Shown in pieces: positions 43,882 to 53,739 of a stretch of 64,000 nt of DNA. The DNA comes from Streptomyces sp. TSRI0281. Lineage in GTDB: Bacteria; Actinomycetota; Actinomycetes; Streptomycetales; Streptomycetaceae. The stretch covers positions 59,976-123,975 of the forward strand of contig NZ_LWLE01000006.1 in NCBI RefSeq assembly GCF_001905125.1. Direction: 5' to 3'. Numbering within the stretch: the first letter of the stretch is position 1; the number at the start of each line of letters is the position of its first letter. The notes under the pieces were generated by a model. It saw only the letters and a list, made by a program, of their open reading frames with translations. It did not search any database and was not told where the DNA came from. The position numbers and the translations under genes were made by a program.

Positions 43882-44205
43882 GGCGGACTCCTGGTGCGGC
43901 GGGCGGCGTGACTGGCGCGATCACGTTCCCTCCCCCGGGCGAACGCCGGTTGAACAGCACACGACTTCGAGCCGCACCCTTGCTGTGAACGCAGGTGGGG
44001 CGGGTCCGGAAGCCGGGCCCGCCCCACCCACCACAGGTGTCCCGTGCGGCACTGACCGCACCGCTCAAGGGTCCTGTTCAAGCCACACGCTCGGGCGGCT
44101 CGCTCGCCCTCGCGCTCGCGACCCGCTCACGCCAGGCGCTCAAACCAGGCCCTCACGCCACGCCCTCAAGCGGCCAGGCTCACACCAAGCCCTCGGCGGC
44201 CTCGC
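43882..44205. other. Intergenic region upstream of the PhoX gene
   Basis: 324 bp. It contains the PHO-box-like repeat (43934-43955) and, further away, an isolated GTTCACAGCAA-type unit (minus strand, 43980-43990). The stretch 44060-44205 is low in complexity (CGCTCA/CCCTCA words) and shows no gene. Confidence 0.55.
43934..43955 (-). promoter_or_regulatory. PHO-box-like direct repeat
   Basis: On the minus strand, GTTCAACCGGC is followed directly by GTTCGCCCGGG, two 11-bp units close to the streptomycete PhoP consensus GTTCACC-N4. It ends 53 bp before the phosphatase start, a proper position for PhoP activation. Confidence 0.65.
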
Positions 44206-45708
44206 TCAGGCGCCCGTGCGTGAGCGGGCCTTGAACGCCGCCTTCCGGGCGTCCTTCGCCGACCTCTTGTCGCTGTGCAGCCGCCCCATGGCCTCCAGCA
44301 CGTCCGCCGTAGCCGGGTGGTCCACCCGCCAGGCCCCGTCGAAGAAGCCGCTGTGCTGCCCGGCCAGGCCCTCCACCAGCCCCTGGAGCTCGTCCAGATC
44401 ACCGTCCGCGTCGAGCTGCGCGGCGATGGTGTCGATGGCCAGCCAGAAGACCATCGACTCCGGCGGTACGGGCACGTCGGCGGCACCGCGCTCGGCGAGC
44501 CAGACCCGGGCGAGGCCGCCCAGCTCGGGGTCGTCCAGCACCGCGCGTACCGCCGGCTCCGCCTCGTGGCCCGCCAGGGCGAGCGCCTGCTGGCAGTGGA
44601 GCCGGCGCAGCGGGGCGCCCTCGTCCGTACCGCGCGCCGCCGCCAGCAGGTCGGCCGCCGCCGCCACCGCGTCGCCCGTGCCCCGGCGGGCGAGCCAGAG
44701 CTCGACCTCGGACCGGGCCGCCGCCTCCGGGTAGTGGGCGATGCCGTCGAGGAGCGCGTCGGCGCCCTTGTCGGCGAGGTCACCGACGGCGGGCGCGTCC
44801 ACTCCGGCCTCCAGCATCCGGTTGCGGATGCCGTAGAGGCCGAGCGGGGTGAGCTTGACCATGCCGTAGCGGGTGACGTCGTCCTCGTCGGGGAGACCGG
44901 CCGACCCGTCGCCCTCGCCCTCCTCGACCAGCAGCGCCTCGTCCACCGGCCGGTACTCGACGATCCCGATGGGTTCCAGCAGCCGGAACTGGTCGTCCAG
45001 CCGCATCATCGCCTCCGACACCTGCTCCAGGATGTCGTCGGTGGGCTCGCCCATGTCGTCGGGCACGATCATCGACGCGGCGAGGGCCGGCAGCGGTACG
45101 GGGGTGTCGCCCGCGCCGTTCTCCGCGAGGGTGAGGAGATACAGGTTGCCGAGGACTCCGTCGAGGAATTCCGCCTCCGCCTCCGGGTCCCAGTCCAGGG
45201 CGTCGAAGTCGATCGAGCCGTCCTCCTGGACGAGATCGGCGAAGTCGTCGAAGACCGGTGCGGTGGCGTCGGCGTGCACGGCCTCCAGGCCTTCGAGCCA
45301 GAGCGCCAGGATGTCCTGCGGGGAGCCGCCGGTGAGCACGGCCAGGCCCTCGCCCACCGTGACGGTCCCTTCGGCCTCCGCGACGTCCTCGGCGCCTTCG
45401 GAGCCCTCGGGCACCTCGTCATCGCCCTCGGGATCGGTGACATCGAGGAGCCCGGTGTCGACGGCGAGGCGCCACGCCTCACTGGCGTACGCGGCACCGT
45501 CCTCGTCCGGGGAGAGGCCCAGGTGCTCGGCCGCCGCGGGCAGCTGTGCCTCGACCAGCTCGCCGCCCGCGCCGACCCGGGTCCCGGGTCCGGCCCAGCG
45601 GGCGAGCCGGACTGCGCGGGCGAGCAGCGGAGCGGCCAGTGCGGCCCGCGCCAGCTCGGCCTCGGAGTGCAGCCGCACCGGCGGCAGGGTGGGGCGCTCT
45701 GCGGACAT
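44206..45708 (-). CDS. Conserved hypothetical protein, acidic
   Basis: 500 aa, cytoplasmic, strongly acidic. No family recognised. It appears helical, with a middle acidic linker (DPEGDDEVPEGSEGAEDVAE) and HEAT-like repeats near the C-terminus (AEPAVRAVLDDPELGGLARVWLAERG), and a basic tail (KDARKAAFKARSRTG). Similar large proteins are common in streptomycetes. It is divergent from a secreted nuclease gene. Confidence 0.75.
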   Translation of the reverse strand: MSAERPTLPPVRLHSEAELARAALAAPLLARAVRLARWAGPGTRVGAGGELVEAQLPAAAEHLGLSPDEDGAAYASEAWRLAVDTGLLDVTDPEGDDEVPEGSEGAEDVAEAEGTVTVGEGLAVLTGGSPQDILALWLEGLEAVHADATAPVFDDFADLVQEDGSIDFDALDWDPEAEAEFLDGVLGNLYLLTLAENGAGDTPVPLPALAASMIVPDDMGEPTDDILEQVSEAMMRLDDQFRLLEPIGIVEYRPVDEALLVEEGEGDGSAGLPDEDDVTRYGMVKLTPLGLYGIRNRMLEAGVDAPAVGDLADKGADALLDGIAHYPEAAARSEVELWLARRGTGDAVAAAADLLAAARGTDEGAPLRRLHCQQALALAGHEAEPAVRAVLDDPELGGLARVWLAERGAADVPVPPESMVFWLAIDTIAAQLDADGDLDELQGLVEGLAGQHSGFFDGAWRVDHPATADVLEAMGRLHSDKRSAKDARKAAFKARSRTGA

Positions 45709-45936
45709 CGGGGGTTCTCCTCGGGACGTGCTCGGGCGTACCGGGTGTGTACGCGGTTGGGCCGCCCAAGCGTAGACGCATTTCGCCCCATGCCACCCGG
45801 TTCGCAGAACGTACCGCGACCGTCATCCGGGGAACCTTGACAACTCACGTGCGGACCCAAGAGATTGACGCGCGTAGACCTGTACCGTCCTGTCCGGTAC
45901 GGGCCCGTCTCCGCCCCCGAACCTCCGGAGTCCGTG

Positions 45937-47769
45937 ATGCCTGCCGCATCCTCCCGAACCACCGCCGTCTCCGCCGTCGTGACCGCCGCCCTGGCCGCGG
46001 GTCTGCTCACCGGTGCGTCCTCGGCCGTCGCCGCCGACGGCCAGGTCCGTATCCATGACATCCAGGGCGCCACCCGGATATCCCCGCTGGCCGGCACCCA
46101 GGTCACCGACGTCCCGGGCATCGTCACCGGTGTGCGGGGTTACGGCTCGAAGGGCTTCTGGTTCCAGGACCCGAACCCCGACGCCGACCGGGCCACCAGT
46201 GAGGGTGTCTTCGTCTACACGGGTTCGTCGCCCGCCGTCGCGGTCGGCGACGCGGTCACCGTCTCGGGCACGGTCGCCGAGTACGTCCCCGGCGGCGCCG
46301 CCTCCGGCAACCAGTCGCTCACCCAGCTCACCAAGCCCACCGTCGCCGTGGTCTCGTCCGGCAACGCGCTGCCCTCCCCGGTCACCGTCTCGGAACGCTC
46401 GGTCCCCTCCCGCTACGCCCCGGCGGGCGACCCGGCGGCGGGCGGCTCGGTCAACGGGCTCCCGCTCTCCCCCGGCCGGTACGCCCTGGACTTCTACGAG
46501 TCCCTGGAGGGCATGAACGTCCGCGTCGGCTCCTCGCGCGTGGTCGGCGCCACCGACACGCACGCGGAGCTGTGGGTGACGGTGAAGCCGCACGAGAACG
46601 CCAACCGCCGGGGCGGCACGGTCTACGGCTCGTACACCTCGCAGAACACCGGACGGCTCCAGATCCAGTCGCTGGTGCCGCTCGCCGAGCAGCCGTTCCC
46701 CAAGGCCGATGTCGGTGATGTGCTGGCGGGCAGGACGGAAGGGCCGCTGGACTTCAGCCAGTACGGCGGCTACACGCTGACCGCCCGCACCCTCGGCACG
46801 GTCCTCGACCGCGGGCTGCGCCAGGAGCGGACCCGTGCCCAGCGCGACGGTGAGCTCGCGGTGGCGACGTACAACGTGGAGAACCTCGACCCGGGCGACC
46901 CGCAGGAGAAGTTCGACGCGCTGGCCGCGGCTGTCGTGGACAACCTCGCCTCGCCGGACATCCTGGCCCTGGAGGAGATCCAGGACGACAACGGCGCGAC
47001 GGACGACGGCACGGTCTCGGCCGAACAGACCGTGCGCAGGTTCACCGAGGCGGTCGCGGCGGCGGGCGGCCCGGCCTACGACTGGCGTTCCATCGCCCCC
47101 GAGGACAAGAAGGACGGCGGCGAGCCGGGCGGCAACATCCGCCAGGTCTTCCTGTTCAACCCGGAGCGGGTGTCGTTCACCGACCGCGCGGGCGGCGACG
47201 CGACGACGGCGACCGAGGTCGTACGGGAGCGGGGCGGGGCGGCCCTGACGCACTCCCCCGGCCGGATCGATCCGGCGGCGGCCGCGTGGACGGACAGCCG
47301 CAAGCCGCTCGTCGGCGAGTTCGCCTTCCGGGGGCGTCCGGTGTTCGTCGTCGCCAACCACTTCGCGTCGAAGGGCGGCGACGAGTCGATCCTCTCGCAC
47401 CACCAGCCGCCGACGCGCTCCTCGGAGGTCCAGCGCCTGGCGCAGGCCACCTCGGTCAACACCTTCGTGAAGAAGCTGCTGAGCGCGGACAAGCGCGCCG
47501 ACGTCCTGGTCGTGGGTGACATCAACGACTTCGAGTTCTCCGGTACGACGGGGGCGCTGACAGCCGGTGGTGCGCTGTACCCGGCGGTGAAGTCCCTGCC
47601 TCGGTCGGAGCGTTACTCGTACGTCTTCCAGGGCAACACCCAGGTCCTGGACCAGATCCTGACCAGCCCGTCGATCCGCGGCTTCGACTACGACAGCGTG
47701 CACATCAACGCGGAGTTCGCCGACCAGAACAGCGACCACGACCCGCAGGTGCTGCGCTTCCGCCCCTGA
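45937..47769 (+). CDS. Secreted endonuclease/exonuclease/phosphatase family protein
   Basis: 610 aa. A signal peptide (VVTAALAAGLLTGASSAVA) precedes an OB-like N-terminal domain (VSGTVAEYVPGG) and the catalytic EEP domain: VATYNVENLD, ILALEEIQDDNGATDDGT, FVVANHFASKGG, VVGDINDFEFS, NSDHDPQ. These are the metal and catalytic positions of ExeM/NucH-like extracellular nucleases. ATG 45937 follows CCGGAG. Likely a DNA- or nucleotide-scavenging enzyme, consistent with the nearby phosphatase. Confidence 0.9.
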   Translation: MPAASSRTTAVSAVVTAALAAGLLTGASSAVAADGQVRIHDIQGATRISPLAGTQVTDVPGIVTGVRGYGSKGFWFQDPNPDADRATSEGVFVYTGSSPAVAVGDAVTVSGTVAEYVPGGAASGNQSLTQLTKPTVAVVSSGNALPSPVTVSERSVPSRYAPAGDPAAGGSVNGLPLSPGRYALDFYESLEGMNVRVGSSRVVGATDTHAELWVTVKPHENANRRGGTVYGSYTSQNTGRLQIQSLVPLAEQPFPKADVGDVLAGRTEGPLDFSQYGGYTLTARTLGTVLDRGLRQERTRAQRDGELAVATYNVENLDPGDPQEKFDALAAAVVDNLASPDILALEEIQDDNGATDDGTVSAEQTVRRFTEAVAAAGGPAYDWRSIAPEDKKDGGEPGGNIRQVFLFNPERVSFTDRAGGDATTATEVVRERGGAALTHSPGRIDPAAAAWTDSRKPLVGEFAFRGRPVFVVANHFASKGGDESILSHHQPPTRSSEVQRLAQATSVNTFVKKLLSADKRADVLVVGDINDFEFSGTTGALTAGGALYPAVKSLPRSERYSYVFQGNTQVLDQILTSPSIRGFDYDSVHINAEFADQNSDHDPQVLRFRP

Positions 47770-47778
47770 GCGGCCCCG

Positions 47779-48486
47779 CTACCCGCCCGCGCCGAGGGAG
47801 AGCGCGGGCGCGTAGCGGTGCACACCGCCGCCGGTCACCCCCGGGTAGGACCGCACCTTCTCCCACTGCGGCGTCCGGGACCCGATGCCGTCTCCGGGTG
47901 CGGACAGGGCGTCGAGGTGGGCCTGTGCGCTCTCCCACTCGGCGTAGTTGAGGACGCGTGTGCCGTCCGTGCTCACATGGAAGTGCCCGGCGATACCGCC
48001 CGCGGCGGGCGCCGGATCGGTGCCCAGCGCCTCGAACACCGAGTCCACCCAGTCCCGTTGCCGGGCCGGGTCGGGACCCGCGAACTCCACGTCGACGATC
48101 ACGACACACCCGGGCTCGCGGCTCTCGCCCCCGGCCAGGGGTGTGGAGCGGTACGGCTCGTACGTGTGCAGCCCGAGGCGTTCGATGCCGGGGACGGCGG
48201 CGTCGATGTCGGCGTTGCGCGCGTCGCGGCTCTCCCGGAAGAAGTCCTGGTACGCCTGTTCACCGGACCACTGCGAGTAGTGCAGCAGCGTCCTGCCGTC
48301 CTCCCCCGTGTACACGCTGTACGAGAGCAGCCCCGGATGCGGCCAGTCGCGGCCTCCCCATGCCTCACGGATGGCCTCGACGCTCCGGCGCTGCCGCTCG
48401 GGCGTACCGACGTCCCAGGTGCTGACCTTGACGATGCCGGCATCGGAACGCGTCAGGTCGGGCCGGGAGTTGAACTGCACGGTCAT
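47779..48486 (-). CDS. Double antibiotic biosynthesis monooxygenase (ABM) protein
   Basis: 235 aa with two ABM-type ferredoxin-like halves: HPGLLSYSVYTGEDGRTLLH with YSQWSGEQAYQDFF, and AGHFHVSTDGTRVLNYAEWE with SAQAHLDAL. Such proteins oxidise aromatic or quinone substrates without cofactor. ATG 48486 follows AGGGGATCACCG. Convergent with the nuclease gene (10 bp apart). Confidence 0.84.
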   Translation of the reverse strand: MTVQFNSRPDLTRSDAGIVKVSTWDVGTPERQRRSVEAIREAWGGRDWPHPGLLSYSVYTGEDGRTLLHYSQWSGEQAYQDFFRESRDARNADIDAAVPGIERLGLHTYEPYRSTPLAGGESREPGCVVIVDVEFAGPDPARQRDWVDSVFEALGTDPAPAAGGIAGHFHVSTDGTRVLNYAEWESAQAHLDALSAPGDGIGSRTPQWEKVRSYPGVTGGGVHRYAPALSLGAGG

Positions 48487-48626
48487 GACGGTGATCCCCT
48501 CTGGCCGCACCCGGTGGTGCGCCGCCGCTCACCACACTGATCCCTCAAGCGCACTTGAGGTCAAGAAGCGCAGGCCGGCCCCACTCGACCGGGTGCACGC
48601 CGGACGGGGCGGGGCAGGGTACCGGG

Positions 48627-49421
48627 ATGACTGTCTCCGTGGCCCACCTCAGCGATCCCCACCTCACGACCGGTGTCCTGGCCGGCGCCCCCGCCACCGG
48701 GCTGAACACCGCCCTGCGCCGGGTGCTGGCGCTCGAACCCCGCCCCGACTGCGTGGTCGTCACCGGCGATCTGACCGAGCACGGTGAGCCCGGGGAGTAC
48801 GCCGTGCTGCGCGAGCTGATCGATGACTTCCCGCTGCCGTTGCACCTGGTGGCGGGGAATCACGACGCGCCCGGCGCGCTGGTAGGGGCGTTCGGCGGGA
48901 CACCCTTCCTGGGCGGCGGCCGGCTGCCGTACTACGCGGTGGAGCATCCGGCGCTCACGGTTCTCGTCCTGGACTCGACGGTGCCCGGTTCGGGCGGTGG
49001 CCGCCTCGGGCCGGACCAACTGGCCTGGCTCGACACGGCGCTCGCCCACCGGCCCGGGGTTCCCGCCCTCGTCTGCCTGCACCACCCTCCGGTCCCGGTC
49101 GGCATCCCGTTCCTGGACGGGATGCGCCTGGCCGACGGCGCGGCACTGGCCGACGTCGTCGCCGCCCACCCGCATGTCGTACGGGTGCTGGCGGGCCACG
49201 TCCACCGCCCGGTCACGGCGGCGTTCGCGGGCAGCACGGTGGCGGTCGCCCCGAGCACATATCTCCAGAGCGGCCTGGTACGGGGCGGGGGCCTGCCGGG
49301 ATACCTGCCCGAGCCGACGTCCTTCCTGCTGCACCTGCTCACCGGGGACACCGCGGCGGACGGCTGGGTCACCCATATCGTCCCGGTGAGCCATACGGCC
49401 GCGCCGCTGCTCGGCCGCTGA
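48627..49421 (+). CDS. Metallophosphoesterase, CpdA-like
   Basis: 264 aa class III cyclic-nucleotide-phosphodiesterase-like enzyme. The metal motifs are all present: [31 protein letters not shown] and VLAGHVHRP. Substrate may be cAMP or another phosphodiester. ATG 48627 follows CCGGG; an upstream frame from 48555 is not coding-like. Confidence 0.9.
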   Translation: MTVSVAHLSDPHLTTGVLAGAPATGLNTALRRVLALEPRPDCVVVTGDLTEHGEPGEYAVLRELIDDFPLPLHLVAGNHDAPGALVGAFGGTPFLGGGRLPYYAVEHPALTVLVLDSTVPGSGGGRLGPDQLAWLDTALAHRPGVPALVCLHHPPVPVGIPFLDGMRLADGAALADVVAAHPHVVRVLAGHVHRPVTAAFAGSTVAVAPSTYLQSGLVRGGGLPGYLPEPTSFLLHLLTGDTAADGWVTHIVPVSHTAAPLLGR

Positions 49422-49439
49422 CCGCCCGGCGCACCCGCC

Positions 49440-50114
49440 TCAGATGCTCAGGCGGGTACGCCAGGCGGTCATGTTCAGTTCGTCCATCAGGCGGATGTCG
49501 TGGCCCTCCAGCGGGAAGACGCGGGCGCCCGTGTCGGTGGCGGCGGCGATCTCCAGCGCGTCGCCCTCGATGAGGTCGCCGCCCTCCTGGGTGGAGACCC
49601 AGGCGAGGATCGACTTCACAGCGGCACCGGGCTTCAGCGTGACCTCCTTCGGCCCCGGGTCCTGGCCGAAGTACGAGCCGCCCGGATTCACCTTGACCGG
49701 CAGCCGTTCGCCCTCCTCGCCCAGCGCCTGGACCGAGGGATAGCCGTGGACGCGGTAGGGCTTGTCGCCGCAGTTGGTGAGCGTGAGCACCACGGCCCGG
49801 TGCATCATCGCGGTCTCCACCTGCCCCATGTCCACGACGACACCGGAGGCGGGGCAGTCGCCGGAGGCGGTGGCGCCGTCACCGGGGCGGGAGCCCCGGT
49901 CCGGTGCGCCGGTCACCGGCGGGCCCGGCGGGGCGGCGGGGGTCGGCGGCAGGGTGTCCGCGTGCACACCGGACGGGACCGTACGCGTGGCGCTCGGCGT
50001 GGGTTCCGGCTCGCCCTCACCGGCCGGGACGAGGAATCCGGAACAGCCGCTCAGGACCATCCCGGCCACCGCCGGCCATGCCGCCGCAACCGCTCTCCGT
50101 ACCCGCTTCCTCAT
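49440..50114 (-). CDS. DUF4232 lipoprotein
   Basis: 224 aa. Lipoprotein signal with the lipobox LSGC (about residue 24), a Pro/Thr-rich stalk (residues about 30-85), then a DUF4232 immunoglobulin-like domain with two cysteines (CPASGV and NCGDKPYRVHGYPSV) ending TAWRTRLSI. Anchored outside the membrane; function unknown. Convergent with the phosphoesterase gene. Confidence 0.86.
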   Translation of the reverse strand: MRKRVRRAVAAAWPAVAGMVLSGCSGFLVPAGEGEPEPTPSATRTVPSGVHADTLPPTPAAPPGPPVTGAPDRGSRPGDGATASGDCPASGVVVDMGQVETAMMHRAVVLTLTNCGDKPYRVHGYPSVQALGEEGERLPVKVNPGGSYFGQDPGPKEVTLKPGAAVKSILAWVSTQEGGDLIEGDALEIAAATDTGARVFPLEGHDIRLMDELNMTAWRTRLSI

Positions 50115-50372
50115 ACGCCCACCCCTCGCAACGACCCGCGCCCGCCTGTCCGTTGGATCATGTCAGACGGCCGGGGCCGGGCGGCTGCGGAGCGGTCCGG
50201 TGCGGATGCCCGGCCCTCGGGCCGCGTCCCGCAGGGTTTTCCCCGGCCTGCGAAGGCGGCGGTCGGCCGCGTCCGGGCGCGCCCGGCCGACCGGGACCGT
50301 TCAGCATCGCTTCCCTGTCACGCCAAGCAGATCTAAGTGGACCTTCACCGTCATGGGGCCGACACTTCGGAC

Positions 50373-51260
50373 ATGACCCCCCTTGCGCCACGCCCCTTCG
50401 GCCGCACCCTCTGCGCCATGATCACGCCGTTCACCGCCGCCGGTGAGCTGGACCTGGACGCGGCCCGCGCACACGCCACCGGTCTGGTCGCGGACGGCTG
50501 TGACGGGCTGGTGCTCAGCGGCACCACCGGTGAGTCCCCCACCACGGGCGATGCCGAGAAGACCGCGCTGCTGCGGGCGGTCCGGGAGGCGGTCGGCGAC
50601 GGGGTGACGCTGGTCGCGGGCGTCGGCAGCGCCGACACCCGGCACACGGTGGCCCTGGCCCGGGAGGCCGAGGACGCGGGCGCGGACGGCCTCCTGGTGG
50701 TCACCCCGTACTACAGCCGCCCCCCGCAGGCCGCCGTCGAGGCGCACTTCCTGCGGGTCGCGGAGGCGTCCGGCATCCCGCTGATGCTGTACGACATCCC
50801 GGGCCGCACCGGCACCCGCGTCGAACCGGAGACCCTGCTGCGGCTCGCGGAGCACCCGCGCGTCGTGGCGGTGAAGGACTGCGCGTACGACCTGCTCGGC
50901 TCGACGAAGGTGATGACCCGGACCTCGCTGGCGTACTACTCGGGCTGCGAGGAGCTGAACCTTGCGCTGTACGCGCTGGGCGGCGCGGGCTATGTCAGCA
51001 CGGTCGCCAATGTGGCGCCACGTCAGATGCGGGCGCCCCTGGACGCGTTCGACGCGGGCCGCACGGCCGAGGCGGCCCGTCTGAACGGCCTCACCGCACA
51101 CCTCACCGAGCTGATGATGGCCTCCGGCCTGCCCGGCACCGTCACCGCCAAGGCCCTGCTCGCGGCGGGCCCGGTCCGTGAACCGCTACAGCCCGCCGGG
51201 CGCGGGGCGACCGACGGGCTGCGGAAGGCGTACGAGGAACTCCTCGCCGCTACACGCTAG
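50373..51260 (+). CDS. dapA: 4-hydroxy-tetrahydrodipicolinate synthase
   Basis: 295 aa. It condenses pyruvate with aspartate semialdehyde at the branch to lysine and diaminopimelate. Motifs: [17 protein letters not shown] with the catalytic Tyr, and the Schiff-base lysine in [10 protein letters not shown] (about residue 166). ATG 50373 (MTPLAP) is preferred. Its stop codon overlaps the convergent dapD stop. Streptomycetes often have several DapA-like genes, so this may be a paralogue with a specialised role. Confidence 0.88.
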   Translation: MTPLAPRPFGRTLCAMITPFTAAGELDLDAARAHATGLVADGCDGLVLSGTTGESPTTGDAEKTALLRAVREAVGDGVTLVAGVGSADTRHTVALAREAEDAGADGLLVVTPYYSRPPQAAVEAHFLRVAEASGIPLMLYDIPGRTGTRVEPETLLRLAEHPRVVAVKDCAYDLLGSTKVMTRTSLAYYSGCEELNLALYALGGAGYVSTVANVAPRQMRAPLDAFDAGRTAEAARLNGLTAHLTELMMASGLPGTVTAKALLAAGPVREPLQPAGRGATDGLRKAYEELLAATR

Positions 51261-52255
51261 TTGTGGGCGTGCAGGATGTCGTTGAGCCCGTCCCACACCG
51301 AGTTGTTCGGGCGGGCCTCGACGGTGCCGGTGACCGAGTTGCGGCGGAAGAGGATGTTCGAGGCGCCGGAGAGCTCACGGGCCTTGACGACCTGGCCGTC
51401 CGGCAGCGTGACGCGCGTACCGGCCGTGACATACAGCCCGGCCTCCACGACGCACTCGTCGCCGAGCGCGATCCCGACGCCCGCCTCGGCGCCGATCAGG
51501 CAGCGCTCGCCGATGACGATGCGCTCCTTGCCGCCGCCGGAGAGGGTGCCCATGGTGGAGGCGCCGCCGCCGATGTCGGAGCCGTCGCCGATGACGACGC
51601 CCGCGGAGATCCGGCCCTCGACCATCGAGGTGCCGAGCGTGCCCGCGTTGAAGTTCACGAAGCCCTCGTGCATGACCGTCGTGCCGGACGCGAGGTGCGC
51701 CCCGAGCCGTACGCGGTCGGCGTCGGCGATGCGTACACCCTTCGGTGCGACGTAGTCCGTCATGCGCGGGAACTTGTCGACCGAGGTGACCTGGAGGTGC
51801 AGACCCTCGGCACGGGCGTTCAGCCGCACCTTCTCCAGGTCGTCGACGGCGACGGGGCCGAGCGAGGTCCAGGCGACGTTGGCGAGCAGGCCGAAGAGCC
51901 CGTCGAGGTTCTGGCCGTGCGGCTGGACGAGACGGTGCGAGAGCAGGTGCAGACGCAGGTACGCGTCGTGCGCGTCGAGCGGCTTGTCGTCGAGCGAGGA
52001 GATGACCGTGGAGACGGCGACGACCTCGACACCGCGCCGGGCGTCCACGCCGAGGGCCTTGGCCGCACCCTCGCCGAGCCGGTTCACGGCCTCCTCGGCA
52101 CTGAGGCGCTGCGTGCCGGCCGGGCCGGGCTCGGCGGACAGCTCGGGGGCGGGGAACCAGGTGTCGAGGACGGTGCCGTCACCGGCGATGGTGGCGAGGC
52201 CGGCGGCGACGGCGCCGGTGGTGCGGGCAGAACCCTGGGAAGTCGTGTCGGTCAT
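51257..52255 (-). CDS. dapD: 2,3,4,5-tetrahydropyridine-2,6-dicarboxylate N-succinyltransferase
   Basis: 332 aa, the long actinobacterial DapD. It succinylates tetrahydrodipicolinate in the lysine/diaminopimelate pathway using succinyl-CoA. Left-handed beta-helix hexapeptide repeats run at about 170-290 ([40 protein letters not shown]). ATG 52255. Convergent with dapA; the shared palindrome CTAG supplies both stops. Confidence 0.94.
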   Translation of the reverse strand: MTDTTSQGSARTTGAVAAGLATIAGDGTVLDTWFPAPELSAEPGPAGTQRLSAEEAVNRLGEGAAKALGVDARRGVEVVAVSTVISSLDDKPLDAHDAYLRLHLLSHRLVQPHGQNLDGLFGLLANVAWTSLGPVAVDDLEKVRLNARAEGLHLQVTSVDKFPRMTDYVAPKGVRIADADRVRLGAHLASGTTVMHEGFVNFNAGTLGTSMVEGRISAGVVIGDGSDIGGGASTMGTLSGGGKERIVIGERCLIGAEAGVGIALGDECVVEAGLYVTAGTRVTLPDGQVVKARELSGASNILFRRNSVTGTVEARPNNSVWDGLNDILHAHN

Positions 52256-52265
52256 GAACAGAAAC

Positions 52266-53608
52266 CTAACCGGCCGGGGCCCGCTCCGGCGAACCGGTCT
52301 CAGCGTCCGGGCCGCACGTCGCCGCGCCGGTCCCCACACCCCTGCCGTACCCCGCCGCCGCGCCGGTCCCCAGGTCCTCGCCGCGCCCCGCCGGGATACC
52401 GGCCGCCGCCTCGCCCTTCCCGCACCCCGCCGCACGCGGGGGCCGTCCGGGTTCCCGCAGCCGCCGCGCCGCCAGCACCGCCACCCCGGCACCGCCCGCG
52501 AGCACCGCGCAGACCGGCCACAGCAGCGCCGGGGCGCTCGCGTACAGCGCCCCGCCCAGCGGTGGTGCCAGAACCTGACCGCTGATCGAGGCGCCCGCGT
52601 ACAGGCTCTGGAACCGGCCCTGCGCGTGGCCGGGCGCCTGGTCGGCGACGTACGCCGTGGCGGGCGTCTTGTAGAGGATCTCCCCCAGGGTCAGCGACAG
52701 CATCATGGCGACGGCGAACACCGCTCCGGCCCCGGGTATCAGTACGGCGTACCCCAGCCCCACCAGCAGCAGGCCCGCCCCGACGATGCCGAGCGGTGAC
52801 CGCTTGCGCAGGGCGTGCGCGGCGGGCAGTTCGAGGCAGAGGATGACACCGCCGTTGATGGCGATCAGCCAGCCGTAGAACTGGGTGCCGAGGCCGTGGT
52901 CGGCGAGGAACACGGGCAGGGTGGAGTACTGCTGCCGGTAGACGAGGTCGACGCAGACGATCGCGGCGAGCAGCACCAAAACCGCCGGTCTGGCCCGCAG
53001 TTCGCGCCAGAGCCCCGGCGCGTGCGGGTCGCGCGCGGACCCGGTGTGCGCGATGTCGCGGGCCGGCAGGATCTTGGCGACGTACGCGGGAAGAGCAGGG
53101 TGCCGAGCCCGTCGGCCAGGAAGAGCCAGTCGTACGAGAAGCGGGCGGCGATCAGCGCGCCGAGCGGCGGTCCGACGGCGAAGCCCCCGTTCGCCGCGAA
53201 GCGGGTGAGGGCGAAGCTCTGACGTCGGCCACCCTCGGGCACGGACACCGCGACGAGCGCGGAATTGGCCGCGCGGACGACGCCCGAGGCGTACTGGGCG
53301 AGCGGCAGCACCGCGTAGAGGGCGGCGATCGGCAGGGCGGGCAGGGTGACGAGTGCGGCACCGCTCGTACAGGCGCCGATCAGGAGCATCCGGCGGTGCC
53401 CGTACCGGTCGCCGAACCAGCCCCCGGTGAAATTCCCGGCGACCAGCCCGACACCGCCGATGCCGCCGATCGCTCCGGCCTGGGTGACGGACAGACCGCG
53501 CGGTCCCGTCAGATGGACGAAGAGATAGACGAACGTGAAGCTGACGACGCCGTTGAGAAATGCGCCCACAGCCAGCAGCCGTACCGTTCTCGGCACTCCG
53601 CGCAGCAT
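52266..53608 (-). pseudogene. MFS transporter with a frameshift
   Basis: Two frames together give a full MFS transporter of about 446 aa (FTGGWFGDRYGHRRMLL is the loop 2-3 signature). From ATG 53608 the protein runs to FLADGLGTLLFP; the continuation AYVAKILPARDIAHTG, VLVLLAAIVCVDLVYRQQYS and so on is in another frame. A single C is missing at the C-run at 53088-53090 (minus-strand sense). Otherwise undamaged, so either a recent loss or a homopolymer error. It faces the HxlR-peroxiredoxin gene. Confidence 0.8.
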
Positions 53609-53633
53609 GCCCGTTCCACCCGCCCCCGATAAA

Positions 53634-53648
53634 GTTCCCTTTGGGAAC
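53634..53648. promoter_or_regulatory. Palindromic operator between the MFS and HxlR-peroxiredoxin genes
   Basis: GTTCCC-TTT-GGGAAC, a perfect 6-bp inverted repeat with a 3-nt centre, 26 bp before the MFS start and 92 bp before the HxlR start. The size fits an HxlR dimer site. Confidence 0.65.
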
Positions 53649-53739
53649 GGACTAGGGCAGCATGCTTTCGGCAGGTCAACCGCGTACAACTGACCGGGAC
53701 CGACAGCCGAGGGAAGCCACGAACGGAAGAGGGCGAGCC

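Noticed and set aside
42073..43911. 612-codon plus-strand frame
   Set aside because: Shadow of the PhoX-like gene; the minus strand has the Tat signal and family motifs.
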